Shown here one piece after another: positions 8,834-17,175 of a stretch of 64,000 bases of DNA. How positions within the stretch are numbered: the first letter of the stretch is position 1; every line of letters starts with the position of its first letter. The notes under the pieces were generated by a model that ran no database searches, had not been told where the DNA came from, and was given only the letters and a program-made list of their open reading frames with translations. Both the position numbers and the translations under genes were made by a program. Source of the DNA: Phycisphaerales bacterium UBA5793 (GTDB taxonomy: Bacteria; Planctomycetota; Phycisphaerae; Phycisphaerales; UBA5793); the NCBI GenBank assembly GCA_002418285.1, contig DIDT01000056.1, positions 1-64,000 on the forward strand, in the 5' to 3' direction.

Positions 8834-9904
8834 CTATTTCGACTTCACTTCGATGGTGACGGGGTCGCCGCGCATTATGACGTTGTCGATCGGCGGGCGG
8901 GTGAGGGTGTACCGACCGGGCCGGGCGCGGTAGCCGTACAAACCGCAGTTTTCCGGGTCGGTGTAGATGGTGAACTTGCGCGTGACTTTGGCGCCGGGAA
9001 GCAGGTAGTAGTTCCACGCGTCCGGAGGGCAGTAGAGCATGCATCCGTTGAACCTGAACTTCTTGAGTTGGCCGCCGTCGGAATCACGGATATCCACGGC
9101 GCTGGGGCCCCATCTCCAGTTCACGTGGATGCGCCGCTTGCCGGTGTTGTGAAGGGTGATCCTGCCGGTGATCTCTTCCTTTTCGCTCCACGTGGTTTTG
9201 CTTGGAAGGATGGTCCAAGTGAGTTCGGACTCACCTGATGGCACCGGTGGGTCGGCGGGTGGAAAGAGCGGGCCGAACTTCGCGGCCGTCTCCTGCAGTT
9301 CCTTCATGTACCGCTGGGCTTGCGGATCAGTCTGATCGAACCCATCGTCGAAGCGAAGCCACTCGAGGTCGCGGGCAGGTCGGCCGAGGTAGGCGAGGCG
9401 ATGGTGGTCGAAGGAGGCGTAGAAGAATTCTTCGCCGTATGTCTCGACGGGAAGGACGTGCCCGGAGACGGAGAATTCGTAATCGAGTTCGGGGTTGTAG
9501 TGATTGCGACCGGCGTTCTTGAACTCGCGCGCTGTGATCGGGGCGAGGTCATCATTGATCAGTCGCGACCACTCGATGAGACGGTCGAGCAGGGGCGCCT
9601 CGAGGCGCGCATCTCCACTGTCCACTTGCTCGATGCCTCCCGCGTAGGGAAGTGCTTCGGTCAATGCGGCCAGAAGCGCGGCGTCGTCTTCGGGAAGGCT
9701 GATCGACCAGTGGGCGACCTGGTCGTCCTGCAGGGAGAGTGAAAGCGGCAGGAGATCGAGGTCAAAGCGGTCGCCGGCGGCCGCGATCAGGGCGGTGTAG
9801 AGTTTGGTTGGATTCGTTTCGTCAGATGTCTGCATCTGAGCCCGCGCGGGCGCGGCAGGAGACAGCAGGCAGAGGCAGACGATGAGTGCTGGCAGTCGAA
9901 ACAC
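8834..9904 (-). CDS. Secreted protein of unknown function with C-terminal Ig-like domain
   Basis: GTG start at 9904 is preceded by GGAGG seven bases away. A typical signal peptide follows (LPALIVCLCLLSPAAPARAQ, cleavage after ARA). The central ~200 residues have no recognisable domain. The last ~120 residues (SELTWTILPSKTTWSEKEEI, ITLHNTGKRRIHVNW, PGRYTLTRPPIDN) look like a beta-sandwich of the type found in intracellular-proteinase-inhibitor/BsuPI-like and other Ig-fold domains that describe relative gain (EITGRITLHNTG). The 356-residue protein is probably periplasmic. It is bracketed by two 64-bp direct repeats. Function unknown. Confidence 0.7.
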   Translation of the reverse strand: MFRLPALIVCLCLLSPAAPARAQMQTSDETNPTKLYTALIAAAGDRFDLDLLPLSLSLQDDQVAHWSISLPEDDAALLAALTEALPYAGGIEQVDSGDARLEAPLLDRLIEWSRLINDDLAPITAREFKNAGRNHYNPELDYEFSVSGHVLPVETYGEEFFYASFDHHRLAYLGRPARDLEWLRFDDGFDQTDPQAQRYMKELQETAAKFGPLFPPADPPVPSGESELTWTILPSKTTWSEKEEITGRITLHNTGKRRIHVNWRWGPSAVDIRDSDGGQLKKFRFNGCMLYCPPDAWNYYLLPGAKVTRKFTIYTDPENCGLYGYRARPGRYTLTRPPIDNVIMRGDPVTIEVKSK

Positions 9905-10014
9905 GGCGAGACCTCCGAATGCTCGGGCCTTTCGGGTCGTCGGGGCGCGGGGGATTGTACTCGATCCGCCGGGTGATACCTCTGGTCAAGAATGAAGGCC
10001 GGGGTGATTGCGCA

Positions 10015-10078
10015 CGGGGATGATGGTCATTCAATGAACCGCCCCGCGCTCGTGCTGGAAGGCGGGGGTGCACGGGAG
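10015..10078 (+). repeat. 64-bp direct repeat, copy 2
   Basis: The second copy of the repeat at 8553-8616, one mismatch. It is followed at 10096-10121 by one REP-like unit (TGGATCCCCGCCTTCGCAGG then AATGAC). The rest of 9905-10331 contains no gene I can support. Confidence 0.95.
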
Positions 10079-10331
10079 TTGCGGGGCGTGAGGAGTGGAT
10101 CCCCGCCTTCGCAGGAATGACAAAGTGCGCTGCGCGGGGTTGTTGGCTTTTCTGACTTCGCCGCGGAAAACGCGAGGCGACGGCGAAAGCGTGGTTGGGT
10201 GCCAGGGGGGCAGTTGGACGTCCGAGGTGGGTGTTGGCTTGTTGTCGGGGCCAGCGAGGGCGTTGGGCAAGCGTGCCTCGATGCAACGCGTCTGCGGCGA
10301 CGCTGGCGCCATCGCTCTCATCGCGCCGCGG

Positions 10332-11009
10332 TCAGCGCTGGTTGTGCAGGGGCCAGTTGTCGTACGGGGTGACGAAGGGCCATCGCTGCGCGGGGAGGTT
10401 GTCTTTGGCGGGATTGGGTTCGACGTAGCGCACGCGGGTCCACACGTCATCGGGCGTATGCAGCAGCACGTTGTAGGGGCGCGCGGAAATGACGGGGTGG
10501 TGTGGGGAGATCGTGGTCGGGAAGCGGAGGCGCAAGCGGTTGCGCACGCTTTGGGCGAACTGCTCCCACATGACGGGCGCGGGGTCTTTGTGCGTGCGGA
10601 TCACCAGGTGCGTGTGATTGCGGCAGATCGCGCATGCATAACAGGTGTATCGTCGCGCTGCGATCGTTTCCTCAATCGCTGCTGCGATCTCGATTCTGAT
10701 CGCGTCGTCGATCCAGATGAGCGGGAAGTTGAGCAGGCCGGCGTGCTCATCGTGAAACGCGCGAAGCTGGTCGCGGCTGGGCTGGATGTGCTGCGGTTTG
10801 CGCCCATGGTGGATGGGGCCCAGCGCGGCGAACTTTGGCGCGAGAAAGTCGGTCGAGCCCGAGCCGCGCGGGTCGTTGGCGGCCCAGTGGCCGTAGAAGG
10901 CGTGAATAAGGTGCGCCGCAATAATGCTGCGACGTCCATCGGCGCGCCGGGCTGAGTAGGACGCTTGCGCCTTCGCGTCACCAGGGCGATGTTTCGATGA
11001 ATTCGACAC
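10332..11009 (-). CDS. REP-associated tyrosine transposase-like protein (RAYT, Y1/HUH superfamily)
   Basis: A 225-residue protein. The core YACAICRNHTHLVIRTHKDP matches the HUH metal-binding segment of TnpA-REP proteins (usually MPNHVHLLV), preceded by IWIDDAIRIEIAAAIEETI. Near the end, VRYVEPNPAKDNLPAQRWPF matches the YIxxNPVKAGL segment typical of RAYTs. RAYTs are single-domain HUH nucleases that act on REP hairpins; REP-like units occur just downstream and at 8.3-8.5 kb. The GTG start at 11009 has no clear SD. There are no flanking inverted repeats, as expected for RAYTs. It appears intact. Confidence 0.75.
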   Translation of the reverse strand: MSNSSKHRPGDAKAQASYSARRADGRRSIIAAHLIHAFYGHWAANDPRGSGSTDFLAPKFAALGPIHHGRKPQHIQPSRDQLRAFHDEHAGLLNFPLIWIDDAIRIEIAAAIEETIAARRYTCYACAICRNHTHLVIRTHKDPAPVMWEQFAQSVRNRLRLRFPTTISPHHPVISARPYNVLLHTPDDVWTRVRYVEPNPAKDNLPAQRWPFVTPYDNWPLHNQR

Positions 11010-11126
11010 GATCGCAGTGTACGGGGCGCTCAGTGTGCGTCAAATGAAGCGATGGCGCAAGCGTGTGTCGGGGCGCTGTTGAGAAGGCGTGCGCCGGCGC
11101 GTCGCTACCCGTCATAACATCAAATA

Positions 11127-11288
11127 ATGCCCCGGAGCGGGATCCATTTCGGGCTGGTGGTGCGTATGTGCGTGTTGCTGCTGATTGGGGCGGTGCTTGT
11201 CGCGGGGCGGCGCTGGAGGATCAGGCACGGGCGATTGAGGCACGGGGTGTGTCCGGCGTGCGGAGATCGCATCGGAGGACAGCGATGA
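11127..11288 (+). CDS. Mini membrane protein with half zinc ribbon (53 aa)
   Basis: A short ORF with ATG 11127 (alternative ATG 11166). It encodes one hydrophobic helix (LVVRMCVLLLIGAVLVAG), a basic stretch (RRWRIRHGRLRHG) and VCPACGDRIGGQR, i.e. the first CxxC half of the family's zinc ribbon. Its TGA overlaps the ATG of the next gene in an ATGA arrangement, which indicates translational coupling. It may be a true small gene or a truncated relic kept by the overlap. Confidence 0.5.
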   Translation: MPRSGIHFGLVVRMCVLLLIGAVLVAGRRWRIRHGRLRHGVCPACGDRIGGQR

Positions 11289-11734
11289 GCAGACGGGCCG
11301 TGAGAATACTCGTTCTCGTCGTGATCGTGTGGGGCGGTTTGTCGGTACTCGGCCTCGGTGTTCGGACCTGGCGGTCGGTATTTGAAGCTCGCCGCGCTCG
11401 AGCGTTCGAAGCGTTGGTGGCGGATCTTCGCAGTGGCGCGATCGGTGAAGGCGCGTTGACGGCTACGGTGCTGGCGCGAGTCGGCGAGAGCCTGGGGAAA
11501 CCGATTGTTGTTTCGCCGGATGGTCAGGATGAGTACTACTTGCACTTGCTGAAGACTGGGGATTCTGAGGCTGGTTCGTTGACTCTCGTGTCTCACAACG
11601 GCACGTTGTTCGCCGCCAGGTTCTTTGCGTGGCACAGCGATGAGCGGGAGGACTTCTTCTGTAACGAAGAGTTGCAGGCTGCGTATGAGCAGGAACTGCA
11701 CGATGCAGAGGAACGGGGCGAGCTGGATCACTAG
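11285..11734 (+). CDS. Hypothetical single-pass membrane protein
   Basis: A 149-residue protein starting at the ATG that overlaps the stop of the mini zinc-ribbon ORF. One N-terminal helix (ILVLVVIVWGGLSVLGLG) is followed by a basic segment and a ~115-residue soluble domain. That domain contains DGQDEYYLHLLKTGDSEAGS and an acidic end (ELQAAYEQELHDAEERGELD). No known family is recognised. The coupling suggests co-expression with the mini zinc-ribbon protein, perhaps as two parts of one function. Confidence 0.6.
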   Translation: MSRRAVRILVLVVIVWGGLSVLGLGVRTWRSVFEARRARAFEALVADLRSGAIGEGALTATVLARVGESLGKPIVVSPDGQDEYYLHLLKTGDSEAGSLTLVSHNGTLFAARFFAWHSDEREDFFCNEELQAAYEQELHDAEERGELDH

Positions 11735-11798
11735 GCGCGGCGGATTCCCACTCCTCCGAGTATCGGGCGGGGCAGGCTCTTGGCCTATCGACTGGCTT

Positions 11799-11824
11799 CC
11801 TTCGACTGGGCTCAGGACAAGCAC
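11799..11824. repeat. Dispersed CTTCGACTGGGCTCAGG-type element
   Basis: CCTTCGACTGGGCTCAGGAC resembles the segment at 8280-8313 and, in reverse, CCTGAGCGAAGTCGAAGGG at 18670-18688. This palindromic sequence type is common in bacterial intergenic DNA. The stretch 11735-12002 holds no gene I can support. Confidence 0.5.
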
Positions 11825-12002
11825 GGCGAGCAGGGCGGGCAGGGTGGGGATGCTCGTCGTCAGTCGCGCGCGGGAATGGATATGCCCGAACCTTGGAGCG
11901 GCGGGTCATTCGGGGCGGAGCCGAGATTTGAGAATCCGGAGCGGCGGGGATTCAATGGCGGGGCCATCAATGGACGGTAGTGGATTCATGGGAGTTGCTG
12001 CA

Positions 12003-12800
12003 GTGTCAGAGAGAGTTCTTCGCAGCGTGGTGGGGGTGGTGTTCGTGGTGCTCGTCGGTGGCTGCGCATCGATCATGGATGCGCGGAAAGGCGCGTCGAT
12101 GGAACGGGCGCAGGTGCGGGATGTGGCCGGCGTCGAGGTGGCGACGTTTGCGAGGACACGGACGGCCGTGCTGCTGACGGGCACGGATGAGGTGAGCGAT
12201 CTGCAGGTGGTGAAAAGGAATGTGAAGGGGAAGTTTCAGTTGAATGGCAAGGTCTGCCGCACCATCGGCGGTTGCGCGGCGGTGCCGATCGATGTGCGGG
12301 GTTACTGGCTGACGGCGCGACACTGTCTGGATCTGGATGCGGCGCTGGTGTATCAGCCGGGCGCGGATGGGACGGAGCAGACGGTGCAGGCGCGGATCGT
12401 GTGGAAGGGCGACGGGCCGGGGCAGGACATCGCGCTGTTGTACGCGCCGCTCGGTCAGGGAGTGGTGCCGGTGGCGGTGGCGGATGAAGCTCGCAGCGGC
12501 GCGCGGGTGGTGTGCGTGGGCAGCGGGATCAAGACGGATCGGCTCTCGGCGGGTCGGGTGATTGGCGTTGGAGGCACGACGGATGACTCGCTGGTGTGGC
12601 TCGTGCATGACGCGCCGCTCACGGCCGGCGACAGCGGCGGCGCTGCGTTCTATGAAGATGGAATGCTTGCGGGGATCAACGTGGAAGCGGGCACGGCACA
12701 GATGGGCAAAGTCGCTCGCGCCACGGCGATTCAGCCGGACATGGAAGCGATCATAAGACTGATCGAAGAGGACTGGAGCCGGCAGACAAGCTCAAACTAG
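12003..12800 (+). CDS. Trypsin-like serine protease, predicted lipoprotein
   Basis: GTG 12003 is chosen because GGGAG lies about 9 bases upstream and it yields a compact lipoprotein signal (VVGVVFVVLVGGCAS, lipobox VGGC); an in-frame ATG at 11988 lacks an SD. The S1/S2-type catalytic triad is visible: His in YWLTARHCLD, Asp in GPGQDIALLYAP, Ser in LTAGDSGGAAFYEDG. The protein is ~265 residues, close to a bare trypsin-fold domain with no PDZ domain, so it is not HtrA-like. It probably acts at the outer or cytoplasmic membrane facing the periplasm. Substrate unknown. Confidence 0.8.
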   Translation: MSERVLRSVVGVVFVVLVGGCASIMDARKGASMERAQVRDVAGVEVATFARTRTAVLLTGTDEVSDLQVVKRNVKGKFQLNGKVCRTIGGCAAVPIDVRGYWLTARHCLDLDAALVYQPGADGTEQTVQARIVWKGDGPGQDIALLYAPLGQGVVPVAVADEARSGARVVCVGSGIKTDRLSAGRVIGVGGTTDDSLVWLVHDAPLTAGDSGGAAFYEDGMLAGINVEAGTAQMGKVARATAIQPDMEAIIRLIEEDWSRQTSSN

Positions 12801-12887
12801 AGACCGTGTTGCCGCGCCACAATGGCGGAGGGAGTGCAGACGCGCCCGCGGGCCGCTGTGGTGGCGGGGGGCTGTGGAGGTTGGCAT

Positions 12888-13832
12888 ATGGATGAAGTTG
12901 TGGCGCCGCCGATTGTGGAGCGAGTGGGGGATGTGGTGGTGGAGGCCGTGCCGTGTCGGCGGTGCGGGAAGAGTCTGCTTGGGTTGCGGCTGTCGGATGT
13001 GTGCCCTGGCTGCAAGGCGCCGGTGAGCGAGACCACGGGTGAACTGTCGATCGATGAAGCGTGCTGTGTGCAGTGCGGCTATGCGCTGCGCGGCTTGCGC
13101 GAGGATGGCGTGTGTCCGGAGTGCGGCACGCCGATCGAGCGTTCGCTGCGCGGCAACCTGCTGCGGTACTGCTCGCTCGCCTATGTGCAGTCGCTGCGGC
13201 GCGGGGCGTGGATGGTGCTGGCGTCGATCGTGGTGCAGTTTGTTCTGGTTCTGTGTTCGGTGCTGCTTGTTGGCCTTGTGAGTTTCGCCGGCGCTGCGTG
13301 GAGTTCGGGAATCGAACTGGCGACGGATCTCATCGGCGTGATCACCGGCTTCATGTCGCTCTACGGGTGGTGGCTGCTGAGCGAACTGAATCCGGCGTAC
13401 AGCGGGCGCGATGAGGGGACTGTTTCACGCCGAGTGTTGCGCTGGGCGGTGGCGCTGGGCGCGGGCTACGCCGTGGCGGAGTTTGTGTACCAGGCGGTGT
13501 TTGTGTACCAGGCGGTGCCGGGTTTGCAGTTCAACCCGGCGCTTGGCTGGCTGGCGGTCGTGATGGGGCTGGCTTCGCTGGCGTTGACGGCGGTGCAGTT
13601 CTTCGCTTCGATGTTGTATCTGCGCTGGTTGGCGCCGCGCCTGCCGAATGCGAAGGTGTACGGGCGCGCCAAGCAGTTCATGTGGCTCGGGCCGCTGCTG
13701 GTGACGGTGGGCGCCGTGTGCCTGGGACTGGGCTTGCTGGTGGCGCTCGTCATGTACTGGAACATGATCTACTGGATGTACAAGGACCTCGTGGCGATCG
13801 AGGGGCGGATCGCTATGGATGGGATGGCGTGA
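12888..13832 (+). CDS. Multi-TM protein with two N-terminal zinc ribbons
   Basis: ATG 12888 has GGAGG seven bases upstream. The N-terminal ~95 residues hold two zinc ribbons (CRRCGKSLLGLRLSDVCPGC and CVQCGYALRGLREDGVCPEC), then TPIERSLRGNLLRYCSLAYV and about five membrane helices ending in a basic tail. It is a paralogue of 14817-15749 (same IERSLRG(N/D)LLxxCSLxYVxSLRRGA linker) and, more distantly, of the minus-strand gene at 51011-52057. An 18-base tandem duplication at 13482-13517 gives FVYQAVFVYQAV inside the third or fourth helix region. Function unknown; a zinc-binding cytoplasmic head on a membrane domain is inferred. Confidence 0.75.
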   Translation: MDEVVAPPIVERVGDVVVEAVPCRRCGKSLLGLRLSDVCPGCKAPVSETTGELSIDEACCVQCGYALRGLREDGVCPECGTPIERSLRGNLLRYCSLAYVQSLRRGAWMVLASIVVQFVLVLCSVLLVGLVSFAGAAWSSGIELATDLIGVITGFMSLYGWWLLSELNPAYSGRDEGTVSRRVLRWAVALGAGYAVAEFVYQAVFVYQAVPGLQFNPALGWLAVVMGLASLALTAVQFFASMLYLRWLAPRLPNAKVYGRAKQFMWLGPLLVTVGAVCLGLGLLVALVMYWNMIYWMYKDLVAIEGRIAMDGMA

Positions 13833-13873
13833 TCGCATGCCGGTATGAAGAGATGGCGGAGTGAGGGGGTGCA

Positions 13874-14674
13874 TCAAGCCTCGCGGCGCCGGGATTCGCC
13901 GTAGCGGAGGTGGAGGCACGTGCGACACACGAGGGTGCGCGGGTGGAAGAGGGCGCGGTAGCGATTGATGATCGCGGCGTCGAGCGGGGTGATGGGGGCG
14001 TTGCGCGTGAGGGGATGGGTCTGCAGGAGCGTGGCATACTGCTGGGCGGTGATGGCATCGCGCAGTTCGTCGTGCGTGCACAGGGGCAGGAAGAGTTTGC
14101 AGACTTTTGTCTTGCAGCGCGGACAGAGGAGGAAGTGCTGGAGGCGGTGGCGCGGCTGCATGCAGTTGAGGTACTTGTCGAAGCGCGGTGGCAGGGGGAA
14201 GAACCAGCGCTGGATGGTGATGGTCTGATTCCAGTCATCGAGAGGAAGGGCGAGCCACTTGAGTTGCAGAGCGCCGCGGTTGGGGTTGGCAGCGCGCTGG
14301 CCGGGCTCGTTGCGGTAGTGTGACTTCATGACGTTGGACTTGCGGGTCCGATGGTCGCCGACGAGTTGCATGGGCAGGCGGTGATCGTGGAGGCGACGAA
14401 GGAAGCGGGGGTTGATGATCTGTGTGGTGGTGGCGATGCAGCGCGGGCGCGTGGAGCGGCGCGCGGCGCGATCGGTGGAGTTCTGGTCGGCGGAGCGTGA
14501 CAGGCGGTTGGTGTAGCCGGGCAGGCGGAGTGTGGGGAAGGTGGCGTAGCGCCAGAGTTCGCTCGCGCGAAGTTCGAGGCAGGCGGAGCGGTCGGGGTGG
14601 CCGGCGCGGTTGTGCCAGGTGGGTTTGGTGTGGAGGGTGGCGAGTTGCGGCGGGGTGGGGCGGTAGTGGGGCAT
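13874..14674 (-). CDS. Cys-rich putative zinc-binding protein of unknown function
   Basis: A basic 266-residue protein without signal peptide or membrane helices. The C-terminal half contains QRWFFPLPPRFDKYL, then LLCPRCKTKVCKLFLPL and LVCRTCLHLRYGE. This layout resembles a widespread uncharacterised family in which a W-F-x-CPxCGRRxxxLY segment is followed ~50 residues later by CRxCxxLxY, probably one zinc site. The N-terminal part (LELRASELWRYATFPTL) has a DNA- or RNA-binding look, but this is only an impression. It lies opposite and between the two paralogous zinc-ribbon genes 12888-13832 and 14817-15749. Confidence 0.6.
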   Translation of the reverse strand: MPHYRPTPPQLATLHTKPTWHNRAGHPDRSACLELRASELWRYATFPTLRLPGYTNRLSRSADQNSTDRAARRSTRPRCIATTTQIINPRFLRRLHDHRLPMQLVGDHRTRKSNVMKSHYRNEPGQRAANPNRGALQLKWLALPLDDWNQTITIQRWFFPLPPRFDKYLNCMQPRHRLQHFLLCPRCKTKVCKLFLPLCTHDELRDAITAQQYATLLQTHPLTRNAPITPLDAAIINRYRALFHPRTLVCRTCLHLRYGESRRREA

Positions 14675-14816
14675 ATGCGGAGTATGCGCGCGGGCTGGGT
14701 GGGCGGCGTGCGCTTCATTAACAGGTGCGAGCGAAAAGCGGCGGTGTTGTGCGGAAACGGCGCGGGCGTGCGCGCGGCGGCGCTATGGTGATCGCCGGCA
14801 GCGGCGAGGAGCGGCG

Positions 14817-15749
14817 ATGGTAGAGTTCGAAGGTGAGATCGAAGTGGACGACGACGAGGAGGAGTCAGAGTCGGATGTCATCACGGAGTGGATTGCCTGT
14901 CCGCGCTGCGGCCGCAATCTGTATGGAGCGAGGTGGCACGGCGTGTGTCCGCGATGCCGCGCGTCGGTGCATGCGATGCTGGGGCCGCGGTCAGTTGACG
15001 ATGCGTTCTGCATTCAGTGCGGATACGCGCTGCGCGGACTGGATGCAAAGGGGGCGTGTCCAGAGTGCGGCACGGCGATCGAGCGATCGCTGCGCGGCGA
15101 CCTGCTGCAGTTCTGTTCGCTGGACTATGTGCGATCACTGCGGCGCGGGGCGCAGCTCGTGCTGGCGTCGATCAAGATCCGGTTTGTCTTCGGGCTGGCC
15201 AACGTCGCGGCAGGATTGGCGGGCCTCTCAGGATCGGGAACAGTCGTTGACTCGCTTGTCGGCATCATCTGCAGGCTGGCGGTGTTTGTTTCGCTGGTCG
15301 GATGGTGGATGCTGACCGAGGAGGATCCATCGTATCGCGGGCGCGATGAAGGGCGAGCGGTGCGGCGGATGGTGCGGTATGCGCTCATGCTGACCGGGGC
15401 ATTCCAGCTCGTGGACCTGATCAACCCGTCACTGATAGCGATGCCGCTCAATTTTTCGCTGGGCATTATGAATGCGAGTTGGGACCTTGGCGCGGTGGCG
15501 ACCATGGCGATCCAGTTCTTTCCGTCCATGTTGTATGTAAGCTGGCTGGCGGTGCGACTGCCGAACTTCAGGGTGTATCAGCGCGCCAGGCGGCTCCTCT
15601 GGCTGGCGCCGCTGCTGATCACGGTCGGCTCGGTGATTCTCGGCATCGGGTACCTCATCGCGGCCACCATGTATCTGCAGATGTTTTCCTGGATCAACGC
15701 TGATCTGCAGCGCATTGAGAAGAAGGTGGCGACGGAACGCCTTGCGTAA
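14817..15749 (+). CDS. Multi-TM protein with two N-terminal zinc ribbons (paralogue)
   Basis: ATG 14817 follows a GAGGAG. After an acidic start (EFEGEIEVDDDEEESESD) come two zinc ribbons (CPRCGRNLYGARWHGVCPRC and CIQCGYALRGLDAKGACPEC), then IERSLRGDLLQFCSLDYVRS and about five membrane helices. It aligns along its whole length with 12888-13832. The differing acidic N-terminus suggests the linker is not functionally constrained. The two copies are separated by an unrelated minus-strand gene. Function unknown. Confidence 0.75.
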   Translation: MVEFEGEIEVDDDEEESESDVITEWIACPRCGRNLYGARWHGVCPRCRASVHAMLGPRSVDDAFCIQCGYALRGLDAKGACPECGTAIERSLRGDLLQFCSLDYVRSLRRGAQLVLASIKIRFVFGLANVAAGLAGLSGSGTVVDSLVGIICRLAVFVSLVGWWMLTEEDPSYRGRDEGRAVRRMVRYALMLTGAFQLVDLINPSLIAMPLNFSLGIMNASWDLGAVATMAIQFFPSMLYVSWLAVRLPNFRVYQRARRLLWLAPLLITVGSVILGIGYLIAATMYLQMFSWINADLQRIEKKVATERLA

Positions 15750-15862
15750 TCCGGTATTGTGCGATCTTGCGCGTTGCCTCGCGAAGTTCGCGCGCCAAGA
15801 TGCCATGTGGCGACGTTCAGTGGCGGGCGTCTGATTGAACATGACATGAGGAGGCTGATGTA

Positions 15863-16249
15863 ATGAATCGCACAAGCATTGTGACGCTAATGGTTGTTGT
15901 ATTGTCACTCGGTTTTGGCGTGGAGCGCGCCAGGGCGCAATCGCTGACGATCTCGGGACCGTGCCCGGGCGTGATGACGTTTGACGTGACGGGCGGGCTG
16001 CCGTTTACGCGCTTCGGGTTCATTCACTCGGCGAGCACGGGCTCGTGGGTGATTCCGCCGCTGCAGCCGTGCGCGGGAACGACGACGGGGCTTGGCGCGC
16101 CGGTGGTGCTGGCGGCGGTTTTGCCCGCGGATGGATCGGGAAACCTGACTGTGTCCGCATTTGTTCCGAGCGGTTTCTGCGGGGCGCGGTACGTGCAGGT
16201 CGTGGACACGCTGAGCTGCACGATGACGGCGGTAACGCTGATACCGTGA
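15863..16249 (+). CDS. Small secreted protein of unknown function
   Basis: A 128-residue protein with an SD-like GAGGAGGCTGATGTA before ATG 15863. It has a clear signal peptide (VTLMVVVLSLGFGVERARAQ, cleavage after ARA). The mature part (~100 residues) is Gly/Pro/Thr-rich with four cysteines (GPCPGV, QPCAGT, GFCGAR, LSCTM), fitting a small disulfide-bonded beta domain. Similar short proteins, starting with a phrase like SLTISGPCPG, are often seen in planctomycete secretomes, but I cannot name a family. Confidence 0.65.
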   Translation: MNRTSIVTLMVVVLSLGFGVERARAQSLTISGPCPGVMTFDVTGGLPFTRFGFIHSASTGSWVIPPLQPCAGTTTGLGAPVVLAAVLPADGSGNLTVSAFVPSGFCGARYVQVVDTLSCTMTAVTLIP

Positions 16250-16256
16250 TCGATTA

Positions 16257-16283
16257 CCTCGCGAGAGCGGCGAGGTCGAGGTT
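16257..16283 (+). terminator. Weak hairpin after the secreted-protein gene
   Basis: CCTCGC/GCGAGG stem (16257-16275) followed by TCGAGGTTTT. It lies between two convergent genes. The T-run is short, so terminator function is uncertain. Confidence 0.35.
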
Positions 16284-16337
16284 TTGCGGGCTACGACGTG
16301 CGCTGGCGTCTGCGGAGGCCGGTCGCGCGGTGATTGC

Positions 16338-17060
16338 TCACGCGCGCACGATCGGCGGGGCGATGGGCGGAATGAGCTCCGCGCCGCAACCCGGGCATGC
16401 GCCGGTCGTGTGTCCGGTGAGATCGTGATCGCAGCGCGTGCAGCGACGGGTTGTGTTCGACCCCGGCACGGGCGTGCCGCACTCTTGGCAGATGCTGCTC
16501 GTGTTGCCGCGCAGGTCATACTGACACACTTCGCAGGCGAACAGGCCGGTGAAGACGGGGTGGTTGGCGTACTTGTTCCAGATGACTTTGCTGCGGGCCC
16601 AGCCGTCTCCGAGGCGGTTGCCTTTCATCAGGAGGAACGCGATGACCAGCGCCATGAAGGGGATAATCAGCGGGAGATTGCGCTTGAACGATGTAACGAA
16701 CCCGATCGGTTGTCGCGTATCGGCATCCACGACGCGTACGCCGAAGAGATACTTACCCGGGGAGTAGCCGACAAAGCCATCCTTGGCGAAGAAGATGAGC
16801 GGAAAGACGAGCCACCCGGTTACGAGGGCGAAGGTATCGGCGACCCCGGGCGACATTTGTGGCGACGGGCCGAGTGTCACGATGGCTGCACCGATCGCGT
16901 AGAGGCACGCCTGAAACGCAAGAGCATCGACGAAGTAGGCAAGCTGCCGCTTACTGGCGAAGCCGTTGTAACACTTGTGACACACCAGCGTGCCGTAGAG
17001 CGGTTTGAACTTTCGGCTGTTTCTGGCGACGTGGCACAGCGGGCAATCCTGGTCAACCAT
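16338..17060 (-). CDS. RDD-family membrane protein with zinc ribbons at both ends
   Basis: ATG 17060 has GAGGAG eight bases upstream; the longer frame upstream is not used. The 240-residue protein starts with a zinc-binding pair (CPLCHV ... LVCHKCYNG), then has the RDD-domain helices (ALAFQACLYAIGAAIVTLG, LVTGWLVFPLIFFAKDGF) with the typical YSPGKYLFGVRVVDADTRQP segment. It ends with two more zinc ribbons (CEVCQYDLRGNTSSICQECG and CTRCDHDLTGHTTGACPGCG). RDD proteins are small membrane proteins of mostly unknown function, some involved in ion exchange. The four-cysteine tails link it to the other zinc-ribbon proteins of the window. Confidence 0.8.
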   Translation of the reverse strand: MVDQDCPLCHVARNSRKFKPLYGTLVCHKCYNGFASKRQLAYFVDALAFQACLYAIGAAIVTLGPSPQMSPGVADTFALVTGWLVFPLIFFAKDGFVGYSPGKYLFGVRVVDADTRQPIGFVTSFKRNLPLIIPFMALVIAFLLMKGNRLGDGWARSKVIWNKYANHPVFTGLFACEVCQYDLRGNTSSICQECGTPVPGSNTTRRCTRCDHDLTGHTTGACPGCGAELIPPIAPPIVRA

Positions 17061-17175
17061 CGCGGCGCTCCTCGGAAGGGGGTTCACGACCGGGGCGCAT
17101 TGTAACCCATCTGCGGTTGCGAAAAGCGAAGGCGGCTGGAGGAATCTAACGCCGGGGACGGGCGGGTGGACGGGC

